Below, piece after piece: positions 1 to 5,899 of a stretch of 6,243 nucleotides of DNA. Within the stretch, counting starts at the first letter, position 1, and the number at the start of each line of letters is the position of its first letter. The DNA lies in contig CAMYIG010000120.1 of NCBI GenBank assembly GCA_947258425.1, forward strand, positions 1 to 6,243, read 5' to 3'. The translations under genes were made by a program, and so were the position numbers. Under the pieces are notes generated by a model. That model saw nothing but the letters and a program-made list of their open reading frames with translations. It did no database searches and was not told the DNA's origin. Origin of the DNA: SZUA-76 sp945787585. GTDB lineage: Bacteria; Pseudomonadota; Gammaproteobacteria; SZUA-140.

Positions 1-42
1 GAGAAAAACAACAAACAACATACCGTAACGCCAGCTCAGCAA
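1..42 (-). CDS. Possible truncated 5' end of a further gene, running off the window
   Basis: Weakly supported. Reading leftwards, a TTG at 42-40 is preceded by GGAG at 52-49 with a 6-nt spacer. It opens a frame that stays open to the window edge and reads MLSWRYGMLFVVFL, a hydrophobic start that could be a signal or membrane segment. An in-frame ATG at 21-19 is an alternative start. Only 14 codons are visible, so no product can be named. The frame is closed by a TAG within the hairpin at 82-104, so any gene must begin after that hairpin. It would be the next gene in the same direction as the nitrate transporter genes. Confidence 0.2.
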   Translation of the reverse strand, partial: MLSWRYGMLFVVFL

Positions 43-274
43 TCCATTCTCCAGCCTTAACAGTTTTGTTTTATTCTTATCCTACAACACTCCAAATGTT
101 GTAGCCGCGCACAATTGTCCAGATTAATGATTATAAAATCAATAGATTTAACGATAAATTTAGCCTCTGAAACATAGCGCGCAAAAACATGTTAGCTATT
201 TCTCCATTAATGACCCTCTAAATATGTAAGTAAACAAAATAATAAAGTACACAGAACCGTTTCAATAAAAATGG
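43..274. other. AT-rich intergenic region downstream of the ATPase gene
   Basis: About 230 bp without a supported gene. No hairpin followed by a U-run is found after the ATPase stop codon, so I see no terminator closing the transporter operon here. A TATAAT reading leftwards (about 135-130) lacks a good -35 partner at 16-18 bp. An imperfect inverted repeat (169-178 with 195-202) has a two-base bulge and a long loop and is not terminator-like. The clearest structure is the 8-bp hairpin at 82-104, listed separately. No TGG-N10-GC sigma-54 pattern was found reading leftwards. Confidence 0.5.
82..104 (-). repeat. Perfect 8-bp inverted repeat / hairpin of unknown role
   Basis: CTACAACA at 82-89 is exactly complementary to TGTTGTAG at 97-104, with a 7-base spacer. 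It is not followed by a U-run on either strand, so it is not an intrinsic terminator. The loop is seven bases, not six, so it does not fit the ANTAR hexaloop rule. It lies about 40 bp before the possible gene start at 42 and could be an operator or a leader hairpin for that gene. Role unknown. Confidence 0.45.
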
Positions 275-1201
275 CTATGCTGCACTCTCATCCGGCTTAC
301 GCTGACGCTCATAGAGAAACTTCAACACCTCAGCGCGATAGTGATTATATTGACTGTCATCCGCCAGCTCGACACGATTGCGCGGACGCGCTAGTTCAAC
401 TTCAAGAATCTCGCCGATGGTCGCCGCGGGGCCGTTGGTCATCATCACAATACGATCTGAGAGCAACACCGCTTCATCAACATCATGAGTAATCATCACC
501 ACGGTATTGTGGGTCTCTTTCTGAATCTCCATCAGTGAATCCTGCAAGTGAGCCCGGGTCAACGCATCGAGTGCGCCGAACGGTTCATCCATCAGTAACA
601 CCTTGGGTTGCATCGCCAACGCACGCGCAATACCGACGCGCTGTTTCATTCCACCCGAAATCTCAGAAGGTCGTTTGTGCAATGCATGACTCATATGCAC
701 TAGCTCCAGGTTGTGTTCGATCCACTCAGCCATCTCGGCCTTGCTCTTTTTCCCTTTAAATACCTGCTTCACCGCAAGCTCGACGTTCTGATAGACGGTC
801 AACCATGGAAACAGGGAGTGATTCTGGAACACCACGGCGCGATCCGGCCCCGGCTCATTCACTTCACGCCCTTCGAGGATCACTCCGCCTTCGGTCGCCT
901 GTAACAATCCTGCGATGATATTCAGCACTGTAGACTTACCACAACCTGAGTGACCGATCAGCGAGATAAACTCACCTTTCAAAATCTTCAGATTGATATC
1001 ATCAAGCGCCTTAAACGGGCCTTGTTTGGTTGGAAATTCAATCGAGGTATTTGACACCTCAAGATACGCTCTCTCATTCACCTGTTGTTCCTCAGTCATC
1101 TCTTCATTGATTGGTTTAGCATTGATAGCGTCGTCCTGCGCTATTGCTTTGGCTTCTGTTCTTGATAGTCGCTGACTCACGACATTCGTTAGTGCATTCA
1201 T
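275..1201 (-). CDS. nrtD: Nitrate/nitrite ABC transporter ATP-binding subunit (NrtD/NasD type)
   Basis: Cytoplasmic ATPase that powers nitrate/nitrite import with the NrtB permease. The ABC domain is complete: Walker A GHSGCGKST (83-91), Q-loop Gln in VVFQNHSL (126), signature ISGGMKQR (181-188), Walker B VLLMDEP (201-207) and switch His in MITHD (239). The NrtD/SsuB/TauB-type family assignment rests on the GHSGCGKST and ISGGMKQRVGIARAL blocks plus the neighbouring NrtA and NrtB. It is about 308 aa, with roughly 45 extra N-terminal residues that are polar and rich in Glu/Gln/Ala, longer than typical ~260-aa NasD proteins. It lacks the fused C-terminal substrate-binding domain of cyanobacterial NrtC. 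Start: an in-frame ATG at 1216 directly abuts the nrtB stop (TAG at 1219-1217) but has no Shine-Dalgarno. The ATG at 1201 has GAGG 9 nt upstream, so I prefer it. Bicarbonate or sulfonate specificity is excluded only by context. Confidence 0.93.
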   Translation of the reverse strand: MNALTNVVSQRLSRTEAKAIAQDDAINAKPINEEMTEEQQVNERAYLEVSNTSIEFPTKQGPFKALDDINLKILKGEFISLIGHSGCGKSTVLNIIAGLLQATEGGVILEGREVNEPGPDRAVVFQNHSLFPWLTVYQNVELAVKQVFKGKKSKAEMAEWIEHNLELVHMSHALHKRPSEISGGMKQRVGIARALAMQPKVLLMDEPFGALDALTRAHLQDSLMEIQKETHNTVVMITHDVDEAVLLSDRIVMMTNGPAATIGEILEVELARPRNRVELADDSQYNHYRAEVLKFLYERQRKPDESAA

Positions 1202-1210
1202 AGTCACCGT

Positions 1211-1214
1211 CCTC
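1211..1214 (-). promoter_or_regulatory. Ribosome binding site deciding the nrtD start
   Basis: GAGG at 1214-1211 lies 9 nt before the ATG at 1201. It overlaps the alternative upstream ATG at 1216. The short distance to the nrtB stop makes translational coupling likely. Confidence 0.45.
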
Positions 1215-1216
1215 AT

Positions 1217-2239
1217 CTATCGGATTGATACATTGGGGTCATGCGAAAACATCTTTTGCAGCGTTACCATCATCCAGTCGAGAATGAAGCCGATGATGCC
1301 GATAGTCAGCACCGCCACCATGATGCGCCCCAGCGAATCGGAGCTGCCGTTCTGAAACTCGTCCCACACAAACTTGCCAAGCCCGGGGTTCTGCGCCAGC
1401 ATCTCGGCCGCAATCAACACCATCCAGCCGATGCCGAGTGAGATACGTAGACCGGTAAAGATCATCGGCAGTGCAGCAGGCAGAGCCACCTTAAAAACCT
1501 GCGCTGTCCAGTGGAGTTTAATCACGCGCCCCACATTCATCAGATCACGATCGATCGATGTCACACCGACCGCAGTATTAATCAACGTCGGCCATAACGA
1601 ACACAGCATCACGGTGATCGCAGAGGTGATAAAGGCCTTTTCGAACATCGGATCATCGCTCACATAGACCGCGCTCACCACCATCGTTACGATCGGCAAC
1701 CACGCCAGTGGCGAGATCGGTTTAAACACCTGAATCAACGGACTGACAGCTCCATACAACCTGTCACTCAGTCCACACGCGACACCGATTGGAATAGCGA
1801 TAATCGTCGCCATAAAAAAACCGGTAAACACCGTCAGCAGGCTGGTCAGGATCTGATCAAAGTAGGTCGGCTTGCCGGTATAAGCACGAATCTTTACTGT
1901 CGCATCCGGGTTTTTCTCCAGTTTCTTTGCATTACGCACTTCCTGGCGCTGATAAAATGCGGCCTCTTTTTCGCCCTCTGCGACATGCTCATCATAGAGC
2001 GTAGTCGCCTGCTGCCACACCTGCGCAGGACCCGGCAACTGACCCAGGCTGGTATTCACCTGTGTTGCCACGCCACTCCACATCACAAGAAATACCACCA
2101 CCGCGATGAGCGGCAATCCAAGTACGCTAAAAAGTTCCTGTAGCTGTTCGCGTGGATTATCACCACTGACCAGCTTTACCATCGGTACTGACCATGTAAA
2201 ACCAGTCGCCTCTAAAAAATTAATAATCTTCACTTTCAT
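1217..2239 (-). CDS. nrtB: Nitrate/nitrite ABC transporter permease (NrtB/NasE type)
   Basis: Inner-membrane permease forming the nitrate/nitrite channel, 340 aa. Hydrophobic segments are visible at about 39-56, 137-157, 180-195, 203-225, 257-280 and 304-325. The loop at about 237-256 (GRVIKLHWTAQVFKVALPAA) occupies the place of the EAA coupling loop that docks on the ATPase. Between the first and second hydrophobic segments is a highly charged stretch (about 70-125, rich in Glu, Lys and Arg), expected to face the periplasm near NrtA; it is an insertion relative to minimal permeases. Start: extension upstream would need a TTG at 2248. The ATG at 2239 has AAGAG at 2253-2249 with 9-nt spacing and is preferred. 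nrtD follows almost without a gap, and nrtA is 93 bp upstream. Family assignment is firm; nitrate rather than bicarbonate is inferred from NasT and the leader RNAs. Confidence 0.92.
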   Translation of the reverse strand: MKVKIINFLEATGFTWSVPMVKLVSGDNPREQLQELFSVLGLPLIAVVVFLVMWSGVATQVNTSLGQLPGPAQVWQQATTLYDEHVAEGEKEAAFYQRQEVRNAKKLEKNPDATVKIRAYTGKPTYFDQILTSLLTVFTGFFMATIIAIPIGVACGLSDRLYGAVSPLIQVFKPISPLAWLPIVTMVVSAVYVSDDPMFEKAFITSAITVMLCSLWPTLINTAVGVTSIDRDLMNVGRVIKLHWTAQVFKVALPAALPMIFTGLRISLGIGWMVLIAAEMLAQNPGLGKFVWDEFQNGSSDSLGRIMVAVLTIGIIGFILDWMMVTLQKMFSHDPNVSIR

Positions 2240-2266
2240 AATAACCAACTCTTTCGTCGATGTTAG

Positions 2267-2292
2267 GCACCCTTCCCGCGTCGGAAGGGTGC
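2267..2292 (-). repeat. Strong 10-bp intercistronic hairpin between nrtA and nrtB
   Basis: GCACCCTTCC (2267-2276) pairs perfectly with GGAAGGGTGC (2283-2292) around a 6-base loop. On the transcribed minus strand it is followed by a mixed sequence, not a U-run, so it is not a normal intrinsic terminator. A stable hairpin behind a binding-protein gene is a known way to protect the upstream mRNA from 3' exonucleases and make more binding protein than permease; that role here is inferred. The RNA loop, GACGCG, does not begin with A, so it is not an ANTAR loop. Confidence 0.65.
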
Positions 2293-2312
2293 ACTGGTCA
2301 TGTGTTATTCAA

Positions 2313-2330
2313 TGCATGCAGTTGCATGCA
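2313..2330. repeat. Two copies of the palindrome TGCATGCA just after nrtA
   Basis: TGCATGCA occurs at 2313-2320 and 2323-2330, separated by GT, three bases beyond the nrtA stop codon. Each copy is self-palindromic, and together they can form a small hairpin. Function unknown; it could add to the neighbouring hairpin's effect on mRNA 3' ends. Confidence 0.4.
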
Positions 2331-2332
2331 AG

Positions 2333-3799
2333 TTAGATAACATCTTTGCCTTTCAAGCCAATCGAGAACTTCTTAAGATAGTCATTGGGTTTACTGCCGT
2401 CATAGGTGATGCCATCAAGAAAATCTTTCTGCGGAGGACGAAAACCATCTTCTTTAACAAAGTCAGGAAAGTCCTTCGCCTTAACATGCCCCTCTGCAAT
2501 CAGCTCCTTCGCCGCGATGGTATAGATATCCGGACGATAGACTTTCTTCGCGATGTCCATGTACCAGCTATCCGGTTTGTGATCAGCAATCTGTCCCCAA
2601 CGACGCATCTGGGTCAGATACCAGATCGCATCTGAGTAGTAGGGATAGGTCGCGTTGTAGCGGAAGAAGACGTTAAAGTCTGGCACTGAACGTTTGTCAC
2701 CTTTTTCATACTCAAAGGTGCCGGTCATGCTATTGGCGATAACATCATAGTCAGCGCCAACATAATCGCTCTTCGATAGAATCTTCACCGCCTCCGGACG
2801 ATTTGCATTGTTCTGCTCATCGAGCCACTGTGCTGCGCGGATCATCGCCTTCACCACACGGATGTGGGTGTTAGGATTCTTTTCCGCCCATGTCTTGCTG
2901 ACACCAAAAACCTTCTCCGGGTTATTCTTCCAGATTTCGTAATCAGTAATTACCGGTACGCCAATTCCCTTAAAGACCGCCTGCTGATTCCACGGCTCAC
3001 CCACGCAGTAACCAAAGATGGTGCCTGCCTCCATTGTCGCGGGCATCTGAGGGGGTGGCGTTACCGACAACAGCGCATCAGCTTTAAGCGTGCCAGAAGT
3101 ATCACCTTTTTTGGGCGCATAATACCCAGGATGGATGCCACCCGCCGCGAGCCAGTAACGCAGCTCATAGTTATGGGTAGAAACAGGGAACACCATCCCC
3201 ATTTTGAACGGCTTACCTTCATCCTTGTATTGCTCTACCACGGGCTTGAGGTAGTCAGCCTTAATGGGATGAATCGGCTTGCCACTTTTATCATGCGGCA
3301 CATGCTTCTTCATCTCGCCCCATACTTTATTGGAGACGGTGATCGCATTACCGTTTAGGTCCATACTAAACGCGGTGATAATATCCGCCTGTGTACCAAA
3401 ACCGATGGTAGCGCCCAACGGCTGACCTGCCAGCATATGCGCACCATCCAGCTCGCCATCAATCACTCGATCCAGCAACACCTTCCAGTTCGCCTGCGCT
3501 TCAAGCGTCACATAAAGCCCTTCATCCTCAAAAAACCCTTTTTCATACGCGATTGCGAGCGGTGCCATATCAGTCAGTTTGATAAACCCAAACTTCAACT
3601 CCTCTTTTTCAGGTTCGCCCACTTCTGCTAATGCCAATTTTGAAAACATTCCGATAGAGAGTGCGAGCACACCGGCACTCATCATTGCAATCACCGGAAA
3701 CCCTCTGTTGGTAGTATTTTTATTGACGTTCACCTGAGAGACAAAACGCCCCCGCTCTTTAAATCTACTGCCACGTATTAACTCTTTCATCACCATCAT
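2333..3799 (-). CDS. nrtA: Nitrate/nitrite ABC transporter substrate-binding protein (NrtA/NasF type)
   Basis: Periplasmic receptor that captures nitrate/nitrite and delivers it to NrtB, 488 aa. The N-terminus is a long polar region (1-34), then a hydrophobic core (FPVIAMMSAGVLALSIGMF) ending in LALA|EV near residue 58, consistent with an exported or membrane-tethered protein. The mature start, LKFGFIKLTDMAPLAIAYEKGFF, and the block GYCVGEPWN (263-271) mark the NrtA/CmpA family. Trp105, His209 and Lys302 lie in regions comparable to the ligand site of cyanobacterial NrtA; exact equivalence needs an alignment. A signal sequence argues against its being the related cytoplasmic sensor NasS. Start: a TTG-initiated extension to 3829 would begin inside the leader terminator's U-run. 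The ATG at 3799 has TAAGGTGAG just upstream and is preferred; ATG at 3796 is also possible. It is preceded by an ANTAR target and terminator, so expression probably depends on antitermination. Confidence 0.93.
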   Translation of the reverse strand: MMVMKELIRGSRFKERGRFVSQVNVNKNTTNRGFPVIAMMSAGVLALSIGMFSKLALAEVGEPEKEELKFGFIKLTDMAPLAIAYEKGFFEDEGLYVTLEAQANWKVLLDRVIDGELDGAHMLAGQPLGATIGFGTQADIITAFSMDLNGNAITVSNKVWGEMKKHVPHDKSGKPIHPIKADYLKPVVEQYKDEGKPFKMGMVFPVSTHNYELRYWLAAGGIHPGYYAPKKGDTSGTLKADALLSVTPPPQMPATMEAGTIFGYCVGEPWNQQAVFKGIGVPVITDYEIWKNNPEKVFGVSKTWAEKNPNTHIRVVKAMIRAAQWLDEQNNANRPEAVKILSKSDYVGADYDVIANSMTGTFEYEKGDKRSVPDFNVFFRYNATYPYYSDAIWYLTQMRRWGQIADHKPDSWYMDIAKKVYRPDIYTIAAKELIAEGHVKAKDFPDFVKEDGFRPPQKDFLDGITYDGSKPNDYLKKFSIGLKGKDVI

Positions 3800-3803
3800 T
3801 GAC

Positions 3804-3811
3804 CTCACCTT
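3804..3811 (-). promoter_or_regulatory. Ribosome binding site deciding the nrtA start
   Basis: AAGGTGAG at 3811-3804 lies 4 nt before the ATG at 3799 and 7 nt before the ATG at 3796; the TAAGG core is 8 nt from 3799. It lies after the leader terminator, so ribosomes load only on read-through mRNA. Confidence 0.65.
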
Positions 3812-3821
3812 ACGTTTATGT

Positions 3822-3876
3822 AAAAACAAAAAAGGAGCCTATCCACACAGAGGAAACCCCTGTATCGATAGACTCC
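3822..3876 (-). terminator. Regulated intrinsic terminator in the nrtA leader
   Basis: On the minus strand GGAGTCTATC (3876-3867) pairs with GATAGGCTCC (3843-3834), ten pairs with one G-U. Inside it a second stem forms, ACAGGGG (3863-3857) with CCTCTGT (3853-3847), around a three-base loop. Six U follow at once (3833-3828), then G and five more U. The 5' arm starts at the fourth loop base of ANTAR hairpin 2 and uses that hairpin's whole 3' strand, so terminator and hairpin cannot coexist. Confidence 0.9.
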
Positions 3877-3907
3877 ATTGTCCGTTCGCGAAGCGCCGTT
3901 GCTTCAC
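3870..3907 (-). promoter_or_regulatory. ANTAR (NasT) RNA target, two hexaloop hairpins, nrtA leader
   Basis: Hairpin 1: GUGAAGC (3907-3901) pairs with GCUUCGC (3894-3888), seven pairs with one G-U, loop AACGGC (3900-3895). The linker is GAAC (3887-3884). Hairpin 2: GGAC (3883-3880) pairs with GUCU (3873-3870), four pairs with one G-U, loop AAUGGA (3879-3874). Both loops have A1 and G4, as known for ANTAR-bound RNAs of nitrate and ethanolamine operons. NasT binding should hold hairpin 2 and free the transcript from the overlapping terminator. The nasT gene lies immediately upstream. Confidence 0.88.
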
Positions 3908-3913
3908 ATTATA
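3908..3913 (-). promoter_or_regulatory. TATAAT box abutting the nrtA leader (doubtful promoter)
   Basis: TATAAT at 3913-3908 fits the -10 consensus exactly, but no good -35 lies 16-18 bp upstream. A start about seven bases downstream (near 3901) would delete the 5' arm of ANTAR hairpin 1. No TGG-N10-GC sigma-54 pattern exists in this gap. If the leader is used, transcription probably starts further upstream, either from a weak TATAAA (about 3963-3958) or by read-through from nasT. Confidence 0.2.
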
Positions 3914-3925
3914 TTTTTTAATTTT

Positions 3926-3943
3926 TTCCCGTAGTAACGGGAA
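3926..3943. repeat. Perfect 7-bp inverted repeat between nasT and the nrtA leader
   Basis: TTCCCGT at 3926-3932 is complementary to ACGGGAA at 3937-3943, with a four-base spacer. On the minus strand it is followed by A-rich sequence, so it is not a terminator for nasT. It lies 19 bp before ANTAR hairpin 1. It may be an operator or an extra leader hairpin; nothing in the sequence decides between these. Confidence 0.45.
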
Positions 3944-3971
3944 GTATTACTAAGTTTTATATATTGACCTG

Positions 3972-4550
3972 CTACATCAACAGATCTGCCGCTGAGACAA
4001 TATTTTCTGCCATCTCGCCCAGCCGCTTGTTTTTACTCATCGCTAATTTTCGCAACGCATGAAAAGCTTCACTTTCATCATAGCCACGCTGTTTCATCAG
4101 TAATCCCTTGGCTCGATCAATCACCTTTCGATCAGCCAGGGTGCTTTTCGTCTTATTCAGTTCACTACGGAGATGCTGGAATGCCTTAAAGCGAGCCAGT
4201 GCCGCCTGCATGATCGGACCGATGCGTTCATAACGTGCTTCGTCCACTACATAGGCACTAACACCGGCCTGTACCGACTCATAGATCAGGCTTTCACTAT
4301 CATTGCGGGTTAACACCACTACCGGTAGTGGCGCCTGCTGACTCAGCAAACTCAACCCCTTTAGCGTGGCACTATTTAATACTGGCGTTTCGATAATCAA
4401 TAACTCAGGTGAAGTCTGCTGTACCTGCATTAGCAGCCCCGTCGTACTGTCGTTTCTCGCCACCACGGTATGGCCTTCACGCTCGACTACGGTCATTAGT
4501 TCCGCTTGTTGCGCTCGGTCTTCATTAACCAGCATCACTTTCAGTTTCAT
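3972..4550 (-). CDS. nasT: NasT-type ANTAR-domain transcription antiterminator
   Basis: RNA-binding regulator of nitrate assimilation, 192 aa. Residues 1-120 form a response-regulator receiver fold (KVMLVNEDRAQQ at the N-terminus). A short helix rich in Arg, Gln and Lys (about 115-140) leads into a C-terminal ANTAR domain (about 137-192) with its hallmark residues in ADRKVIDRAKGLLM, EAFHALRKLAMSKN and EMAENIVSAADLL. The receiver is degenerate: the expected phospho-Asp in the PELLIIE stretch is Glu54, and the conserved Lys region reads VVDEAR. Phosphorylation control is therefore unlikely. NasT proteins are known to be held inactive by the nitrate-binding NasS; no nasS is in this window. ATG at 4550 has only a weak GGGTTGG upstream, suggesting low translation. 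Two matching RNA targets flank it, before the porin and before nrtA. AmiR is excluded by the nitrate transporter context. Confidence 0.93.
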   Translation of the reverse strand: MKLKVMLVNEDRAQQAELMTVVEREGHTVVARNDSTTGLLMQVQQTSPELLIIETPVLNSATLKGLSLLSQQAPLPVVVLTRNDSESLIYESVQAGVSAYVVDEARYERIGPIMQAALARFKAFQHLRSELNKTKSTLADRKVIDRAKGLLMKQRGYDESEAFHALRKLAMSKNKRLGEMAENIVSAADLLM

Positions 4551-4624
4551 AATTAACCAACCCGGTTTAATAATGCTATTTATTCAATACAACTCGAATA
4601 ATCTATCATCACCATTCCAACAAA
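4551..4624 (-). other. Porin-nasT intergenic gap
   Basis: In these 74 bp I see no terminator (the best hairpin is a six-pair all-but-one A/U stem, TTATTC/GAATAA, with no U-run) and no convincing promoter for nasT. This leaves open that nasT is read on the porin transcript. Confidence 0.4.
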
Positions 4625-5830
4625 CTAGAATGATGCCTGCCCCCATAACCACAACTTATCAGTATCGACCGACACGGTGTCTGCATCGTAGCTCGCGTAT
4701 TTAACACCGACGGTGTAATGTTTAGAAATTTTCTTCGCCGCCAGTAAATCAATTTCAGAGCCGTAATCTGCACTGCCCTGATCGGCGCTAAAGTCATGAT
4801 AGACACCCAGTAGCTTCACGCCCGCGACCTTCCCCATGACCGATAAATAAGTATCCTGTAGCCCGGTTGCAGGTGTTGCCAGGAATTTATCCGCCCAGCC
4901 GTTAAAGGCATGTTTGGTAGCAAGCGGTGTCTGAAAACCGTAGGTGCCGTCGCCACTAAGCACCTCATAACCAAGTTTGGCGGTCACACCTGCGGCGGTG
5001 ACACCACCTTCAATCAGAGTGTAATCCGCATCAACAGTACTCGGGGCATCGGCATAGTCACTCTGGGTTGCAAACTCTGCGGTGTAGAGAAGCCCCACAT
5101 CGCCCGCCTTCTGCTTACCACTAAAACGCACGCCGAGGGTCTGCGAGTCAGCGGTAGAGTTGTCATAATCAAGCATGTAGCTGTAACCGGTGAGCTTGCC
5201 TGCACTCAGACCACTATAGGTAGCATTCAACAGGATACCTTTGAGGTCTACATCCTTTGCAGTAATGGTGTTGATGTTACTCAGGTAGGCGAACTTAACC
5301 TCGGTATCGGGCAGTGACTTGTTGCCGACCATCAGCGCATCGAATGTCTGTTCATTTTGACGCCAGCCAACGTTACCGACAAAACGGGCGTTATCAAGGA
5401 TGATGCGCTGACGACCCGCTTTTACAGTCGTTTCTGCACCAGCGTTATATGAGAGAAAGCCCTGATTCAATTCTGTACTCTCAACATCCGCCACCACCGG
5501 GTAGATACCGAGACCGTTCGCGGTACTGTTATAGCGCTCAGTACCGGCAACCCGAACATCCTCAAACTCAACATAACCAGTAAGGCCTGCAACCTCGCCG
5601 GTCTTATAACCAACACGCGTTCTCACTGTAGAGGCCTCTGCATCTTCAGTAACGTTCTGCTGGTCAACCACTTCATAGCGATACCGCAGGCTTGCGGAGC
5701 CTGTGCCCTCTGCTAGCGCTTTGGTCACTGCATTTTCGGCATGGACGACTGAAAACGGCATTGCGACAGGCAATGTTGCAACCGCTAACAGGGAAACCAG
5801 CTGCTTTCTGGCAAACTTACTTTTGTACAT
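4625..5830 (-). CDS. Outer-membrane beta-barrel porin (alginate-export-like family), probable nitrate/nitrite channel
   Basis: Predicted outer-membrane channel, 401 aa. Residues 1-31 are a Sec signal peptide: basic KSKFARK start, hydrophobic core LVSLLAVATLPVAM, and cleavage after VVHA. The mature part alternates short amphipathic strands with Gly/Asn/Asp turns and ends LWLWGQASF, the terminal Phe recognised by the BAM assembly machinery. The segment around GRQRIILDNARFVGNVGWRQ (about 143-162) resembles alginate-export-type porins; this is by recognition, not a search. Start: an upstream in-frame ATG at 5884 lies inside the leader terminator. The ATG at 5830 has GAGGAG with a 6-nt spacer and begins the signal peptide. 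It stands first in a nitrate-uptake cluster, has a sigma-54 promoter, and has its own ANTAR target and terminator. Passage of nitrate or nitrite through the outer membrane is inferred from this control; the substrate cannot be read from the protein. Confidence 0.85.
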   Translation of the reverse strand: MYKSKFARKQLVSLLAVATLPVAMPFSVVHAENAVTKALAEGTGSASLRYRYEVVDQQNVTEDAEASTVRTRVGYKTGEVAGLTGYVEFEDVRVAGTERYNSTANGLGIYPVVADVESTELNQGFLSYNAGAETTVKAGRQRIILDNARFVGNVGWRQNEQTFDALMVGNKSLPDTEVKFAYLSNINTITAKDVDLKGILLNATYSGLSAGKLTGYSYMLDYDNSTADSQTLGVRFSGKQKAGDVGLLYTAEFATQSDYADAPSTVDADYTLIEGGVTAAGVTAKLGYEVLSGDGTYGFQTPLATKHAFNGWADKFLATPATGLQDTYLSVMGKVAGVKLLGVYHDFSADQGSADYGSEIDLLAAKKISKHYTVGVKYASYDADTVSVDTDKLWLWGQASF

Positions 5831-5836
5831 AAACGA

Positions 5837-5842
5837 CTCCTC
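5837..5842 (-). promoter_or_regulatory. Ribosome binding site deciding the porin start
   Basis: GAGGAG at 5842-5837 lies 6 nt before the ATG at 5830. It is strong and lies downstream of the leader terminator, which rules out the longer reading from 5884. Confidence 0.8.
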
Positions 5843-5854
5843 AATCGATATATC

Positions 5855-5899
5855 AAAATAATAAGGGCCACAACAAGGTTTCATCCCTGTAGTGACCCC
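5855..5899 (-). terminator. Regulated intrinsic terminator in the porin leader
   Basis: The minus-strand arm at 5899-5885 (GGGGUCACUACAGGG) pairs with 5878-5864 (CCUUGUUGUGGCCCU) over 15 positions, with one U-U mismatch and three G-U pairs, around a six-base loop. The U-rich tail is UUAUUAUUUU (5864-5855). The 5' arm begins at loop base 4 of ANTAR hairpin 2 and includes that hairpin's 3' strand, the same geometry as in the nrtA leader. Confidence 0.85.

Noticed and set aside
169..202. Imperfect inverted repeat as operon terminator
   Set aside because: It has a two-base bulge, a 16-base loop, and no following U-run on the minus strand.
248..262. A GA-AACGGU-UC hexaloop candidate after the ATPase gene as a third ANTAR target
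   Set aside because: Only two base pairs close the loop, and there is no second hairpin or terminator nearby.
2864..3358. 164-codon open frame on the plus strand opposite nrtA
   Set aside because: It is antisense to a well-conserved gene, its translation shows no recognisable domain, and it looks like a codon-bias shadow.
3800..3829. TTG-initiated N-terminal extension of nrtA from 3829
   Set aside because: It begins inside the U-run of the leader terminator, has no ribosome binding site, and the ATG at 3799 has a good one.
3932..3954. TACTTCC and related heptamers near the inverted repeat as NarL sites or an NtcA site
   Set aside because: Half-sites fail the spacing and orientation rules, and only one imperfect heptamer is present.
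4910..5317. 135-codon open frame on the plus strand opposite the porin
   Set aside because: It is antisense to a clear beta-barrel coding sequence and shows no recognisable domain.
5831..5884. ATG at 5884 as the porin start (18 extra residues)
   Set aside because: This stretch is the loop and 3' arm of the leader terminator. The residues are not signal-like, and the ATG at 5830 has GAGGAG and starts a standard signal peptide.
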